Source: Erodium maritimum
Taxonomy: Eukaryota > Streptophyta > Magnoliopsida > Geraniales > Geraniaceae
NCBI GenBank assembly: GCA_963921825.1
Contig: OY997594.1
Span: forward strand, 38,062,557-38,126,556
DNA length: 64,000 bases
Direction: 5' to 3'
Under the pieces are notes generated by a model, which was not told where the DNA came from, made no database searches, and saw only the letters and a list, made by a program, of their open reading frames with translations. The translations under genes were made by a program, and so were the position numbers. This document shows positions 21,206-33,700 of this stretch, piece by piece (position 1 is the stretch's first letter; every line of letters begins with the position of its first letter).

Positions 21206-22335
21206 TGTGCGTTACGTCAACACGACGGAAAAATTCGAAGACTTTCGTTGGTTATAACACATTTAACCTAGATCACACGTTCATGTAATACATAATCTAT
21301 GCGATAATTTAACCGAGATTACCTCAATGAAGAGAACTTCCAATCCACTAGTTTGAGATGAGGACCTCTGGAAGAATCGGTGTAGGCGCCTAAGTGTTCG
21401 CCCTCTAACGGTATCCACACGAGAAAGATGGATCCACAACTGAGCACGCTAGTAGCCCTTGAACGAACAACTCTCAACTCACTATGTGGTGGCCGAAAAT
21501 CACAACAATGATGCATGCGATTTTCAGCCAAGGTATCCCATTATTTATAGGTGTTAGTCTTATTTTAAGTCCAAGCCAAATAGGATTAGGAAACTTTGAC
21601 CTAGTCCAAATAGCCTTCCTTATTCTATACCTTCTAGAATTTAAGAGTTCCTTTTAAATAAATAAAGCGTTGAAAAATATATCAATTTAATTGGGTTGTC
21701 CGAATACTCCTATTGGGCTATATGGATGTTTGGCTAAGCCCTTTTATTTTGATATATTTGGTCTTATTATTTGTTTATTTAATTACTTTACTTTATAATA
21801 ATTAAATACAAATATTTTTTCCTTTGCGAGATTTTGTATTAAATAAAAGTGATATGTTTATTATATCAAGTGAAAATTTCATTTAGCTACACTTAACTAT
21901 CCCAGATTCTCACTCTATTACCTTAACCTTTTTTTCGCCTGAGAGATACCCTAACTTTAAAAAATTATCAGTTTACTACAATTTGTTCTGATAATTTTTG
22001 AAAGTTAGGGTAGTAGTGAGAATCTAGGGTAGTAAACCGATATGGTGTCACCCAAACAATGTACAACCTATATCGTCAACAAGTCTATCTTAGAGTCTTT
22101 CATACTTAACCTGATTTGTATCTTATTAATACAAGTCCTCTTACTTGGGGCTACATCATTTTTTTCCTATCCATATAGATAGATCCATTTATATAGATCT
22201 TTAACGCTTATTCATAAGTGACGATGCCCAAGTCTCTATTGTGAAGCAATTTCTCAATCGTGCTTCAACAATTAAAGTTAGATTCATTATTTTCAATATA
22301 GAGGTAAGTCTTTTACATACAACGTTGTTAAGATA
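21206..22335 (-). mobile_element. Copia-type LTR, second family, minus strand
   Basis: On the minus strand, GTGGGAGCACTATCTTAAC at about 22345-22327 looks like a polypurine tract leading into an LTR. The LTR would end at 21206 (CGCACA on minus; TGTGCG on plus) inside the Glu-rich frame to its left. Its 3' segment (CTAGGTTAAATGTGTTATAACC on the minus strand, split here for length) is typical of copia LTR ends. A small inverted-repeat element sits inside at about 21893-22040. The 5' border is uncertain by tens of bases. Confidence 0.55.
21893..22040. mobile_element. Small inverted-repeat MITE
   Basis: An inner hairpin pairs CCCTAACTTTAAAAAATTATC (21953 on) with the inverted copy ending GAAAGTTAGGG near 22012. 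Outer arms CCCAGATTCTCACT and AGTGAGAATCTAGGG also pair. About 148 bp, no coding sequence. The arms resemble those of the Mutator-type MITE at 18960 in general style only. Confidence 0.65.
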
Positions 22336-22359
22336 GTGCTCCCACTAACCTCCTTGTCA

Positions 22360-22500
22360 CTTATAAGGCTCATTCTTGTTTTTGATAGAATCAAACATTT
22401 TGACTTCTTTATCAAAACGAGAACTCTCAAACTCCACGAAACACTTGCTTGAATCCATGAATGGATCCTTCAAGCTTGGGGCTATTATATGCACCATGCC
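22360..22500 (-). pseudogene. Copia reverse transcriptase scrap
   Basis: With one frame change the minus strand reads GSIHGFKQ then EFESSRFDKEVKMFDSIKN, equivalent to the SIYGLKQASRSWNLRFDE region of copia RT. It is joined directly to the leader of the family-A element at about 22476, so several kilobases of internal sequence are missing. Confidence 0.7.
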
Positions 22501-23006
22501 AACATCACATCACACAAGATGTTATCAATCAAGAATGTTATCACACAACATGCGAATTTCCGGTTTTACTTAATTGCCATGTTTTGAAAATTGTTCATTG
22601 CTCAGTTTATCAAAACCATTCAAAATTGAAACCTTTTAAATATTGGATTTTATATTTCGTCAAGACGGTTCTAAACGCGTCAAGATAAACTATACGGTTT
22701 GTCCCTAGCGTTCCGGACATGCAAGGCCACAACTCGGCCTAGCTCCGTCCAACGGAGCCTCGTCTAGTCACAGGATCGGCTCCACGAGAGTTATGTTCTC
22801 GTGACCTAAAAAATCCAATTTAATTCAAAATTTTCATATTTGAAAAACTTTTCAAAATTACATTTTCAAAGAAATAAACCCACATGCAAAAATAGTTATC
22901 AAAGAATCATGCATAAGATCAAGCAAAAACCAACACTTAAACAAGCGCAACCAGAGCTTCGACAACAAGTCTTGTGCATCCCGAAGGTAGCACGACTCTG
23001 ATACCA
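22470..23006 (-). mobile_element. Leader and primer-binding site of family-A copia element, minus strand
   Basis: TGGTATCAGAG at 23006-22996 (minus) is the standard primer-binding site matching initiator methionine tRNA, one base from the LTR edge. The leader that follows matches the one at 51757-52345 (shared GGAGCCGATCCTGTGAC, GAGCTAGGCCGAGT, TGATAACAT...TGATGTGAT). It stops at about 22476, where the RT scrap begins. Confidence 0.85.
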
Positions 23007-23007
23007 T

Positions 23008-24654
23008 AGTTGGGTCTCGATGGAGAGAAGAGGAAGAAAATCACAGAGGAATCTAAAACTCGAGATCTCATGCAAGCCCTGGAACATTACCACGATTAGA
23101 AACACAAGACATAATCGAGCTCGAGTCTCCAAGACGTCTAAGTATCCTCCAAGGAATCAAAACCACTTAGTTCTTGAGTTTGAGGACTCGAGAACACAAC
23201 AAAGAGATGGAGGAGAGAAGGTTACGACGGCCCAAGCAAGAAGAAGAGAAAAAAAAATGAAGCTTGATCTCTTTTGCATGTATTGTTGAGTGATATGTGT
23301 TGAATGTTGAGATAAGTGATGTCCATCACCTCATATATCTCCCATCAACAACATAATTTTTTTAGTAAATTAGGATAGTGGATACCAAAGTAATATTAGT
23401 TAGTTAGTTGATGGTAAGTCTCATCTAGTTACTAGCTAACTAAGTTCATTAATCTAGTTAGAACCTTTTAGTCAACCGTTGACCAATTGGTTTCTTAGGC
23501 CTTTGGTGACATGGGCCGCCCATAAGCGTCGTGGGTGGTGGCCCACGACAGTTCCCAACGAGGTCTCGTGATGCGCTCATCGTCCATCGTCTTCAAAGCC
23601 TTTCATCCCGGATATGTCCAACATTATTCGACAAGATCGTTCCCATGACTCCAAGTCTTGTCTCGATCCGTAAGATCCTAATTACTTATGCACACATGAA
23701 TAAAAACCCCATTTTATTCATGTCCAGGTCAACGTTATTGGTTAGCTATTCTACATCAGTGTGTAATTGAGTTTCATCCTCCGGTGTGACCCTTAGGCTT
23801 ATGCATGTTAGTAAATCAACGTAAAATCTCATTTTACTTGATCCTACGTAAGTGGCAACTAACGAGACTTTAGTATTTCTTGACACTGCATAACGAATCG
23901 ACTCGTGTCGATTCTAACCTTTCTGTCGTCTATGTCATTATCCTTTTATCTCTGGATATCCTGATTGAGATAAGGTATAGAGCCGTCATCCATATTATTC
24001 TCAATAACTGTTCCTAGATATATGAGATGACTGAATATACGATACCTAGTATCCCTTGTATGGCCATGCTATTCTTTTAGTCACTCTCGATCGAGCAGCC
24101 ATGAACGTACATCATTCCCATACCGTAGTATGAAGGATAAATCTATTAGCCGTCTTTCGTGTCACTCATGCAGTCCGTCCCCAAGCCAATCTTGGCCATT
24201 ATGGAAGCCCTATTACGGGCAACATTAGGCGCAGGTCAAACTCATTTGTTTACCGCATAACAATCACAAACACTCCTCAGCCTAAGGATACATGACAAGC
24301 TATGACACTGAATATTCTTATGAATTGATCTATGGCAAATATTCAGGTCGGGTCGTCCAATATCATGTCCCACATGATATCTATGATCATACACCGGAAT
24401 CTCATTCCAATGACTAATAGAACTGAGCCATAAAGAGTCATCTTTCATACTAGTCACTTCTATTGAAGCTTTGTTGACTAGGGACTTATCGAGTGTGATC
24501 CATCTCGCATGGTATACATAGATCATAACGCACTTCTATATATTGCTCCAACACATAAGTAATATTAAGCCGCTTTACATTTATTTCCAATTATGATAAA
24601 GTACAATCTAGACATTTGGTGATATATGATTAAGCTATGAGCATTATGTCTAAC
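23008..24654 (-). mobile_element. 5' LTR of copia family A, minus strand
   Basis: Minus-strand LTR starting TGTTAGACATAATG at 24654 and ending GAGACCCAACT at 23008 (terminal CA mutated). It matches the LTR at 2172-3859 along its length, including the GTTGGAGCAATAT region near its start. It is oriented so that the primer-binding site and leader follow to the left. Confidence 0.88.
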
Positions 24655-25824
24655 ATGCTAAGCTATAGAGTCCATAAGATTCATATAAAAAGCTCAAGTA
24701 AGAAAATGCTCTAAAATATTGGAAGTTGTACACCCAAAGGATGCAAGCTAAAATGTAAAGGCTCATCAACTGGCACATAAAAACCAATGAACCATGATCT
24801 GTGTTTTCCTATATATCCCTAAACAAAAGATAAAACAAGTGAAAAAGATGAGAAGTTTACTCGAGATAATAATGGAAGTCTATGTTGTCCAATTCATGGA
24901 GGTTGTGAGACCGTCTGGTTGGACCATTAATTATGGAGAAGCATAAATTGATGGCATTGGAAGAGTAGGAGGAAAAGACAAAGAGAGAGGAAAAAATCGG
25001 AGCAGAGAGTTTTGCATTGAGAGAAGTCTCACAAATCGAAGTGCCACGCTGGCGTGTGTCTTGGAGTTACAGTTTTATAGATCAGTAACTTTGACGGAGA
25101 AGTTAAGTGTTTTTAGCACACCCAATAATCTAGATATCATTAAGAATTTTCAAGATATGAATAAGCGGAGAATACAATTACATTTGAAATGAAATTTAAT
25201 ATTTGTATTTGAATTATAATTTAACTATTAGTATATTTGATTATGTAGTAGTTATATGTTTTAATATCGTTGGTTTTTTTTTCTATGCTTACTAATTGTC
25301 GTCGACATACCCTAAAAAATAATTCTTGGATCCATCTCTAATCTATCATAACAAGCAATTCAATCCATTAAAATATGCCAACAAAAATCATTAGTCTCAT
25401 ACCTGAAACAATCAACTTATATGCATGGCACATAAATCCTCCCTTTTCAATGTTAATAAACACGTACAAAATTTACGTTTGTTTAACCTCGTCGTTTTGC
25501 ACAGTAACAACCCAGTAGGCAGGTTTCTGGTAGAATTAGATGCCGGTTTTGTGGTAAAACTATAGAGTTGTACAAGTAATGGAAACGTTCAGAAAATGCC
25601 ATAGCTATCTCAAATGTAAAGCAAATCAAGACATCAACAAGTACAAGTATATATAATCTATGAAATAGTGTATTCAACTTCTGTGATTTAGTTGGACAAA
25701 TCACAAATTCAAATTGATCATGAAATAAAAACACTGTTACTCTGTCATGCTAAGAGATGTATGACATAACAGAAACGAATCATAGAACCATGCAAACATG
25801 AAGAAACATGTATACAATCATCTA
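24655..25824. other. Intergenic and 3' flank of the methyltransferase gene
   Basis: AT-rich DNA, probably including the 3' untranslated region of the minus-strand gene that ends at 25825. I see no domain or repeat with clear borders. Confidence 0.4.
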
Positions 25825-27237
25825 TCATATAGCTCTAGGAGGTTTCTCTAGCAAGGCAGAAAGATAGACTTCATCTTTTGATTTAGGAGAAAGTGCCCAC
25901 TTGTGTTTCTTGTACCTGAACTGCAGAAACATGTACATGTAGTCATCGAGGTCCTTCCTAGTACAAAAGAACTTGTCTATCCACAGCAATCCTCCCGGTC
26001 TCAGAACCCGATCCCAGTCAAACAGTATGAAGTCCATCAGCTGCAGGTCTAGCCATCCATCCATGAAACCTGTTGTGTGAATCAGATCCATAGTGTTATC
26101 GAAAAACGGGAGGCGCTGGTTCAAAGTCACATATAGAGGAATCAGCCCTCTAAGTGCAATCATCTCATTGAATGGAGCACCGATGTTAAGAGCAGTCGAG
26201 ACAATAGTTACATTCTGCTCTCTCATTCTTGCAGCAAAAGTCCCTGTTCCCACGCCAAAATCAAGGCCAATCCTTATCTCCCCGGGCTTCGCTGCCAAAA
26301 CATCAGCAATCAAGAAATCTGTAGGAATGGAGTTATTAGTGACCCACTTGAGCTTTTCCTTGTCCATTTCAAAACAGCCTGTGCATTTAGAATAGCCTCG
26401 TTTCGGGTTCTTGCTAGATAAGCACTCAAAGTTCCTGCAGTGATAATTGTTCCATCTCACATTTCCGTTGGCTGGTGTCTTCCACAAGGACTCGTTGATC
26501 GCGTATGGCTTCTGGTAGAGCTTAGAGGCTCTTGTCAAGCATCTCCTCCTAGGCAATGGATCACAGCCACTGATCATAAGCTTTTGTGCCAAGTTCCAAT
26601 CATCTTTGCAGTAAGACCCAATGTCATAATCCATGTACTCTTCCAGCTCCCTTTTGTATAGCACACAAGCATGCCCAATTGTGTTGTGCACTCTCTCTGC
26701 TCCGTATATGTTAACTTTTCCAATTCTGTTCTCTTTTGGGGTTATGTATTTCCGGATCTCCTCAATCACGAAAGTGTTAATCAAAGGCTCCTCCTTCATT
26801 GTGGAATTTCTGATCCCTTCAGCCCGAGGAAGTCGAATCTGCCTGAGAGAGATATGGGAGCTGTAAAGAGGCTGGATCACCTCTTCCTCCAAGAACTTCT
26901 GGTACTCCAATCTTGTGATGTTAGTTTTGTCCAACACCAATTTGCTCTTCTCCATTTGTTGCACTTTGGATTCAAGCTTTTCCTGCAAGCTCTCCATCCT
27001 CTGAAGTACTTCCTCGACTCGATCAGACAAGGCTTGTATGTCAAACCCATCATACACATCCTTGACACCGTAAAAATGGGTGCAGATGTCTTCATCGTGC
27101 AAGAAAAACCCGGCAGAATAGAACCTAAACAGACTTGAGACACTGACGATTATGACAAGCCCTCCCAACACAATTTGAAGCCAACCCATAATCCTTGCCA
27201 ATCTGCATTTCGGTAAGCATAGCCTTAACCTCCCCAT
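25825..27237 (-). CDS. Type-II membrane SAM-dependent methyltransferase (DUF248-related, At3g05390-like)
   Basis: 470 aa in one exon. Short basic cytoplasmic head, membrane anchor at residues 19-37 (WLQIVLGGLVIIVSVSSLF), a coiled-coil stretch at about 68-100 (LSDRVEEVLQRMESLQEKLE), then a lumenal domain. The SAM-binding motif I is GLDFGVGTGTFAARM (324-338), and RVLRPGGLLWIDKFF (410-424) is the post-II/III block. Cys-rich RNFECLSSKN and YSKCTGCFEM lie just before the methyltransferase fold. N-glycosylation sequons include NIT 106, NST 144, NES 248 and NVT 342. The family is related to Golgi QUASIMODO/DUF248 proteins linked to wall polysaccharide methylation, but no substrate is known for this subgroup. 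The first Met is chosen because it precedes the anchor with basic residues; Met17 is an alternative. An upstream intron in the 5' untranslated region is likely (AG acceptor near 27310). Confidence 0.9.
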   Translation of the reverse strand: MGRLRLCLPKCRLARIMGWLQIVLGGLVIIVSVSSLFRFYSAGFFLHDEDICTHFYGVKDVYDGFDIQALSDRVEEVLQRMESLQEKLESKVQQMEKSKLVLDKTNITRLEYQKFLEEEVIQPLYSSHISLRQIRLPRAEGIRNSTMKEEPLINTFVIEEIRKYITPKENRIGKVNIYGAERVHNTIGHACVLYKRELEEYMDYDIGSYCKDDWNLAQKLMISGCDPLPRRRCLTRASKLYQKPYAINESLWKTPANGNVRWNNYHCRNFECLSSKNPKRGYSKCTGCFEMDKEKLKWVTNNSIPTDFLIADVLAAKPGEIRIGLDFGVGTGTFAARMREQNVTIVSTALNIGAPFNEMIALRGLIPLYVTLNQRLPFFDNTMDLIHTTGFMDGWLDLQLMDFILFDWDRVLRPGGLLWIDKFFCTRKDLDDYMYMFLQFRYKKHKWALSPKSKDEVYLSALLEKPPRAI

Positions 27238-27239
27238 CT

Positions 27240-28340
27240 CCTTATTCTAGTGCAGTGAATGGAATTGTTCTTCACCAATCTCTGATATTTAATCTTTGCT
27301 CAGAGTTTTGACCTGAATAAAGTTCAGTTACAAAAGATATTATCAAATCAAATGGCCTTGAAATTTACAATAAAGGCTCAAGATATGTATGGCATTGTTT
27401 GGTGCTGTGTAAATTCCAATTCTGTGAACAAAATAGCTAAATCATAATGCTAGTTTTTTAAGGGATTTCATGGAAAGAATTAAAGGTTGAATCTGTAAAA
27501 GTACTTCAGTATTCTTCAACATTTGATGTTATTTTGAATTTATTAAAACCCCAATTTAAGACTTCCATTTTTTGTCTGTTAGTTTTCTAGACAGCCAAAC
27601 AGAAAGAATGTAAGTAAAAGGTCAAGTACCAACAACCAAAACAAAATCTGAAACATACCCACTAAAGAAGACATACAATAACACCAGAGAAGCAAAAAAA
27701 AAAAACTTCAGAATAAATTTTCTCAGCAACCAAACAGACCCACCACAGAAATTAACAGAGCAAAACAAAGCATGAATTAATCTAACAGAGAGTAAGAGAG
27801 TCGGATTTGAAACGTACCAATGTCGAAACATCATCTCCACACACAGAAATATCAATGTAACCTAAGCCATTTCGATCTAAAATATAACTAAAAACGCCTA
27901 TCTTACACTTCATCAAACCTTTCTATCGATGAAAAGTTAAAAAAACTTCATAATCACTCTAAAATCTAGCTGTGATTCAGATCCTGAGTCCTATACTTGA
28001 GCAGCAAGACCGTAAACCTCAAGCTTCATCACAATAATGGATAAATTTCCATTAAATAAAAAAAAACAGGATTGCTTCAGTTCTGAGAATAATATGATGT
28101 GTAGTTGCTGCTGGTTTGAGTAATGATAAGGTTATTGATCAAAAAAAGGCACGAATCTCGTGAATAAAACCTTGAGATTGATGAAATTTATATCAAAAAT
28201 TGATTAGTTTAAAGCGTGAAGCATTGACTGGGAGTGTGAGGAAGGTTCGGTTCACGATGAAATTGCAGATGCCTCAGCTCGAATTGCGGCAACTCTCAGA
28301 TACTTTAGACCGTTAAGGCGACGATGAACTGCGTGAGCAT
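27240..28340 (-). other. Probable 5' untranslated region and leader intron of the methyltransferase gene
   Basis: About 1.1 kb without coding character between the ATG and a GC-richer stretch at about 28220-28340 (minus) that could be the first noncoding exon. A candidate acceptor (TTTATTCAG on minus) lies near 27311-27319. Exact splice sites are not determined. Confidence 0.4.
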
Positions 28341-28679
28341 TTGTTCTTTTGGGATAAAGTACAAATTTATTTTAGGTAAGACTATTCACAGTGAATTCCG
28401 ATCTAATTAGGCCATAAACGTAAAAAAAAATGTTGATATAATTCGATCCGAATCGTGGGTCTAAAGATTTTGATGATCAAGTGGGAATAGACCGAATCGG
28501 TCTTTTCCAAGGGCATTTGTGTTTAAAATAAATAAAATAATAAAAGAAAAGTATAATTTATTAATTACGATAACAAGGGAATGAGAGTACAGCGCCGACC
28601 CGAGAAACAGAAACCCTAGAACTTAGAAAAACAATCTCCTACCAGGCAAACCCTAAGCAACCAGACCGAAAAAACCCTA

Positions 28680-29055
28680 GAGGTCGGAAAGTCGTGCATT
28701 CGACGCTATTTCGGACATTCTCGTAGAGTCGCCTTCCACTCATGCTTGTTGAATAGAATGGCCACATTACAGGCATAAACCTGGTTGGCCTCGAGGAGCA
28801 CTTCGGCGTCGGTGGCGGTTGGGCCGAGCTCTACTCGGGCTTGCAAGAACGCTACCTCGAATTGAAGCACCCAAAGGTTGTTCTTCTGCTAGTGATCTTT
28901 GAGCTGTTTCTTGATCCGAGGGTAAGGTTCGGTGGCCATGGTTTGCCAATCCGAATAGAGATTGCGCCAATACTCTCTAGTGTCACTCTCGTGTATCATC
29001 CACGCCACGATTAGCCGCCTCTCCTCGACGTCGGTCCACAAAGGTACCATGGAAT
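28680..29055 (-). pseudogene. PIF/Harbinger ORF1-type Myb/SANT-like protein remnant
   Basis: The minus strand from the ATG at about 29049 reads MVPLWTDVEERRLIVAWMIH, ESDTREYWRNLYSDWQTMAT, PRIKKQLKDH, then a stop, then NNLWVLQFEVAFLQARVELG. This is the trihelix/Myb-like N-terminal half of the accessory protein encoded beside PIF/Harbinger transposases; it helps the transposase bind DNA. It is broken by an in-frame stop after about 53 codons. Confidence 0.6.
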
Positions 29056-29384
29056 CGGTTTGGGAAGAAATTTGGGGGGTTGCCGAATCCGTTTTGCTTG
29101 GAGGAAGGAAGAAGAGTTGTGGAGGTCGATTCTACAAAGATGCTTGTTTAAATAGGGAAGGCAGAATCGTAGGGTTTTAAATTTCTAAGGAAAATAATCA
29201 GTAAAAATATTATCTTGGCAGAATTGGTTGGAGTTATTATGGAGGCAGAATCGGTGAACATTAAATAACAAGAAATTAAAAGCCAAACATAAATAAATAT
29301 TCATTACACGATTTGTGATTAGGTTTTCTGAGTACAAAATAAAACCTAACACGTTCGATACTAGATACGTGTACACAAAAACCT

Positions 29385-29640
29385 TACATATTCATAGCTT
29401 GAAGCATCTCGAACATAAGAGTCTCGTGGTTGGCCTTCTCTAGTGGAGTCCAATCAGTTGTGTCGAGCGCAACTGCTTCGGTGTACTGCCTTGTGAGTGA
29501 TAGCTGGTACTACATCAGCTTCGCCCTTGTTCGCTCGAACCGACCACGACGACATTGTTCTTGCTCTTCCTTGTACAGTATTGGTGGGGGACCAACGTCA
29601 GCTTGAGAAACACCACTCTCGTTGTCGGATGTCATAACTT
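29385..29640 (-). pseudogene. Second Harbinger-associated fragment
   Basis: The minus strand from about 29631 reads MTSDNESGVSQADVGPPPIL, EEQEQCRRGRFERTRAKLM, stop, LDTTDWTPLEKANHETLMF and EMLQAM. The ERTRAK and WTPLEKANHETLMFEMLQ style suits the C-terminal half of the Harbinger accessory protein. It lies between the Myb-like piece and the transposase piece, all on the same strand. Confidence 0.45.
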
Positions 29641-29810
29641 TGGTTGAACACTAGTACATTTTGGGAATGTAGTTGAATGTGTCATTCAAGAATGATATTG
29701 GGTTTCCTTTTATAGGCAACCAAATTGGTCCATTGGCAATGAATGGACTCACATTACGATGGCATGAAATAAAGGAACAGCAGGTACATGGAAATACAGT
29801 TACCAAGTTA

Positions 29811-30060
29811 CTACATGTCGTTCTCTGTATAGAGATCATGCTTGAACAAAGACCAAATGTGTTCAACCAGATCACCCTTGAGATGTTGGTGCGATGCTCG
29901 ATCCTCTAACCGGCTTGACTTGTATCGGATGTCATCATACTCTGGTATTGGCAGTCGGATCACTGGTAACATTGCTTCTTCGGATGGGAGGCATTCAATG
30001 TCTCCCTGGAAGGTGTCCCATTCGTTGTCCACTATCATGTTGTGCATAATAATGCATGAT
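29811..30060 (-). pseudogene. PIF/Harbinger transposase C-terminal remnant
   Basis: Reads IMHNMIVDNEWDTFQGDIEC through DRASHQHLKGDLVEHIWSLF. The HNMIV block followed by a short spacer and H-x-x-L-x-x-DLVEHIW is diagnostic for the end of plant Harbinger (ALP1-like) transposases. Only the C-terminal third is present; the DDE residues are missing. Further left (29650-29800) lies its probable 3' untranslated sequence. Confidence 0.85.
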
Positions 30061-30194
30061 CATATGATCATCGAAAGTTTCCTATCATCCCAACCTCGAG
30101 AAGGCCTATTGATGATATGGAAACGATCCTCTACTTAAGGCTCTTCTGTATCCTAATTACGAGGGTCATTTTAGGTCTAATACAAGTGAGAGTC

Positions 30195-30791
30195 TGTTGA
30201 GTTTTATGTCTTAGGCCAATCCTCATTTTGTACTATATCATTTTTGGTGATTAATAAAATGGAAAAATCCGCATTAACCTTCTATGTGATGTTAATGAAT
30301 TAAAAATAAAACTCTTCCTGAGACATTGGGGAGCTTTTTCCCAATAGAAACACTCTTAGGAGTGAGTTAATCATGACCTTAGTCTAAACCGATACTTAGA
30401 CTAATATGATGATTGATTGAAGATTATGTTTTACTAATCATGCATATAGAGATATGAAGTCAATATCATAGATGTTAATTAAAGGAACTAGCATTGGATG
30501 ACCCACACTGAAAATACTTCATTGACCGAATCTTGAGTATATCCCAAATACCAAAGTATGACTTGAGTCCTCTAACCTTGAAGTAAATATGGATTCCTAT
30601 ATGGATGAGTTCATGTTTTGACACAATCAAACGTCAACCCTAACAAGATGGATATAAAGGTTATGATTGGATATGAAATCATACATATGCGAAATTTGAG
30701 TGATTGTCGTTTTGATTGTCCCTCATGAAACAAGCATGAGTAGATATTGTCGGGCCCCTTAATGAGTGAGATAGTAGAATATGCATGGTCA
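30195..30791 (+). mobile_element. Copia LTR of a third family, 5' part
   Basis: A purine tract, CAAGTGAGAGTC, precedes TGTTGAGTTTTATGTCTTAG at 30195, typical of copia 3' LTR starts. The sequence is interrupted at 30792 by a family-A LTR with duplication GGTCA and resumes at 33921. Almost no internal coding sequence remains upstream. Confidence 0.75.
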
Positions 30792-33700
30792 TGTTACTCT
30801 TAGTGCCCGTAAACCAATCGTAAATGTCCAAATGTAAATATCATCATTGGCAATATAATAAAGCGGCTTTTCATATTGCTGAAGTGTTGGAGTAATATAT
30901 CGTGTGTGTTTCCGATCTATGCCCACAGAGCGAATAGATCCATAGATCAGGATGGATCACACTCGATGAGGTCCCTAGTCAACAGTCTTCATTAGAAGCG
31001 ACTAGTATGAAACATGACTCTTGATGGCTTACGTTCTATTGGTCATTGGAAAGGGTTCCGGAGTCTGATCGTAGATATCATGTGGGACATGATATTGGAC
31101 GAACCGACCTGAATATTTTCCATAGATTAAGTCCTTAACATATTAAGAGTCGTAGCTTCTCAAGTATCCTTAACCGAGGAGTCTATGTGGTAGTTATGTA
31201 GTAAACAACTGAGTTTGACCTGAAAGCCTAATGTTGCACCGTGAGTGGGCTTCCATAACGGCCAGGATTGGCTTGGGGAATGACTGCATGAGTGACACGA
31301 GAGACGGATAAGGGATTTATTCCTCATACTACGGTATGGTAAGATATCTGGTTCATGGCCACTTGATCGAGAGTGACTGAAAGAAAAGTATGGTCATGCA
31401 CATGATATTGGGTATCATACATTCAGTCATCTCACATATCAAGGAACATTGATTGAGAATGATAAGGATGACGGCTTTGTGCCTTATCTCAATCGGGATA
31501 TAAATGATAAAAGGATAATGACAAGGACGACGGAAAGGTCGGAATCGACAGGGTCGATTCATTATGCAGTGTCAGGCTAAACTAAGTCTCGTTAGTTTCC
31601 AATAGGGTAAGATCGAGTAAAGTGGGACTTTACGTTGATCTTACTGGCATGCATAGACCTAAGGGTCAGCACCGGAAGATGAAACTCATGTACACACCAA
31701 TGGAGCATGGGCCAAATGGGAAGTTTACACGGGACATGACCAAAACTTGGTTTTGGGTCATAAGCCGTGTGTGATTAGGATATTAGAGATCGATACAAGG
31801 CTCGGGGTCTTGGGATCGATCTCATCGGATGATGTTGGACATATCCGAAGTGGAAGGTGTTGGAGACATTTTGAGCGTCATGGGAGCTTGGTGGGTTTGG
31901 GTCATGGGCCCCACCCACGAGGCCTATGGACGGCCCAACTCTTCAAGAGCCCAAGGGATTATCTAGTTAGTTCTTGACTAGATGAATCCAACTAGTTTAA
32001 TTAGGTTAATTAGTTAGTAACTAAGTGGGACCTAATTACCACTAACTAACTAGACTTACTTTTTTTTTATCAGCAATATTTTATAAAACTCATCTTTTGG
32101 GGTAAAAGATGATCTAAGGGTCAAGACCCCAAGTAACTAGTACAAAACAAGGCAACCTCAAAGAGGTCCCAAAGTAGGAAACTTGCATAGCAAGTAAACC
32201 AACAACAACACAAGTAAACAAGAGAAAGAAGTGTTGTGTAATGCAAAACCACCTAATTATGATATTTCATCTCCAACAACAACAAAACGCGACAGCACCA
32301 CAATCAAATCAGCAAAGTATTATAGATTCTGTCAGCCCCAACGCGAAGAGCAATCGAAATAATAAATCCACAGGGACTCAAGAAATTGCAGAATTAGTGA
32401 GCAGTGATTGTACACAAGTGAGCATTAAGGCACACAGCAGAAACAACAGAAATTCAATGCAAAACATCCATGCAAACAAAGTCAAGCTAGACAGGGCAGG
32501 AAGCTAGCAAGGCAGACATTTCTTGTGGCTGAAGTAATCTAGAAAAGAGGCAAAATCGACGAGGAAGATAGCTGTAAAATCTGAGCACCCAAAGTAAAGA
32601 CCTCCAACAGCATTCTGATCAGACAAAACGAGCCCTCCGAGTTCAGGGCAAATTGCAGAGAGATTGAACCAAGACAAGAGTCTACAACACACCAAGAAAG
32701 GATGAAAAGAAAGAAGTTGGAGAAAAAAAGAAACACTGAAAAACACTCGAACCTAGGGAAACAATTACCCACACACAGAGAAAAAGAAGGGGGAGAAAAG
32801 AAGAAACCACACACAAAAGAATAAAAACCTAGGGAGCAAGAGTTCTCCCAAGCCTCACCAACTACCTCACAACCTACACTCCAAAAGAACCCCACCACCC
32901 CCTAAACCAACCCAAAACCCCAGAGAAAATAGCCAAGGATCAAGGCTTGTAGGAGGAGGAAGACCTCTTCATGTAACACAGAAAAGGAGAGGAAGTCCAA
33001 GCTAAGAAGGAAAAGGAGTTCTTATCCTTGAATGAAGCCCAGACCACCTTATAAGACACACTTTGGATATACTTAAATACAACCTCCACAGAATCCTGAG
33101 AATTGTTAAAGAGAACCTTGTTCCTATGGAGTCAAATCTGCCAGATAACAATATTTATAAGCATATTCCAAAATTTATTTGTTGATTGAGGAGAAAGGGA
33201 GGACCAAGAAAGAATCCATAGATACTAACTAATTAAACATATTCCACTATCCTAATTACATATAACATATGGTTTGTGATGGGAGATTAGTGAGGTTATG
33301 GACACCACTTATCTCCACATGCAATACCATTAGTCATCACTCTCATGCATTTGAAGAACATAAGTTAGATGAAATTCAGCAGTACTTCTCTTCTTCTCAT
33401 TCTTGGCAAAAACTCCATAGCTCCATGTTGTGGTTGTGTTCTTGAGTTCTAAACCAAGAACTACGTGGCTTTAATTACTTGGAGGATATGTAGGCGTCTT
33501 ATAGACTCAATAAATCCATCTTCCTTGATGTTCTTCATCTTATCTCTTGTGTTCTTGAACAACTTGAAGAAAAATCTGAGCATAATTTTCTGCCCAGATT
33601 TTGTCCGACCAACAGCTTTCAATAGGCCGATCGGAGGTTCATCTAAGGTTCGATGAATCTGATTCTTTGAGTGAATGTTCTTCACATATGTCTCTTCAAA

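Noticed and set aside
22170..22190. CATATAG as target duplication partner of TATAG at 21201 for a solo LTR
   Set aside because: Would place the LTR start away from the purine tract at 22327-22345; a 5-bp match in AT-rich DNA is expected by chance.
26093..27138. Frames of 73-155 codons on the plus strand
   Set aside because: Shadows of the methyltransferase coding exon on the opposite strand.
32504..32898. 80- and 119-codon Phe/Ser-rich frames
   Set aside because: 3' untranslated part of the LINE inserted in the solo LTR.
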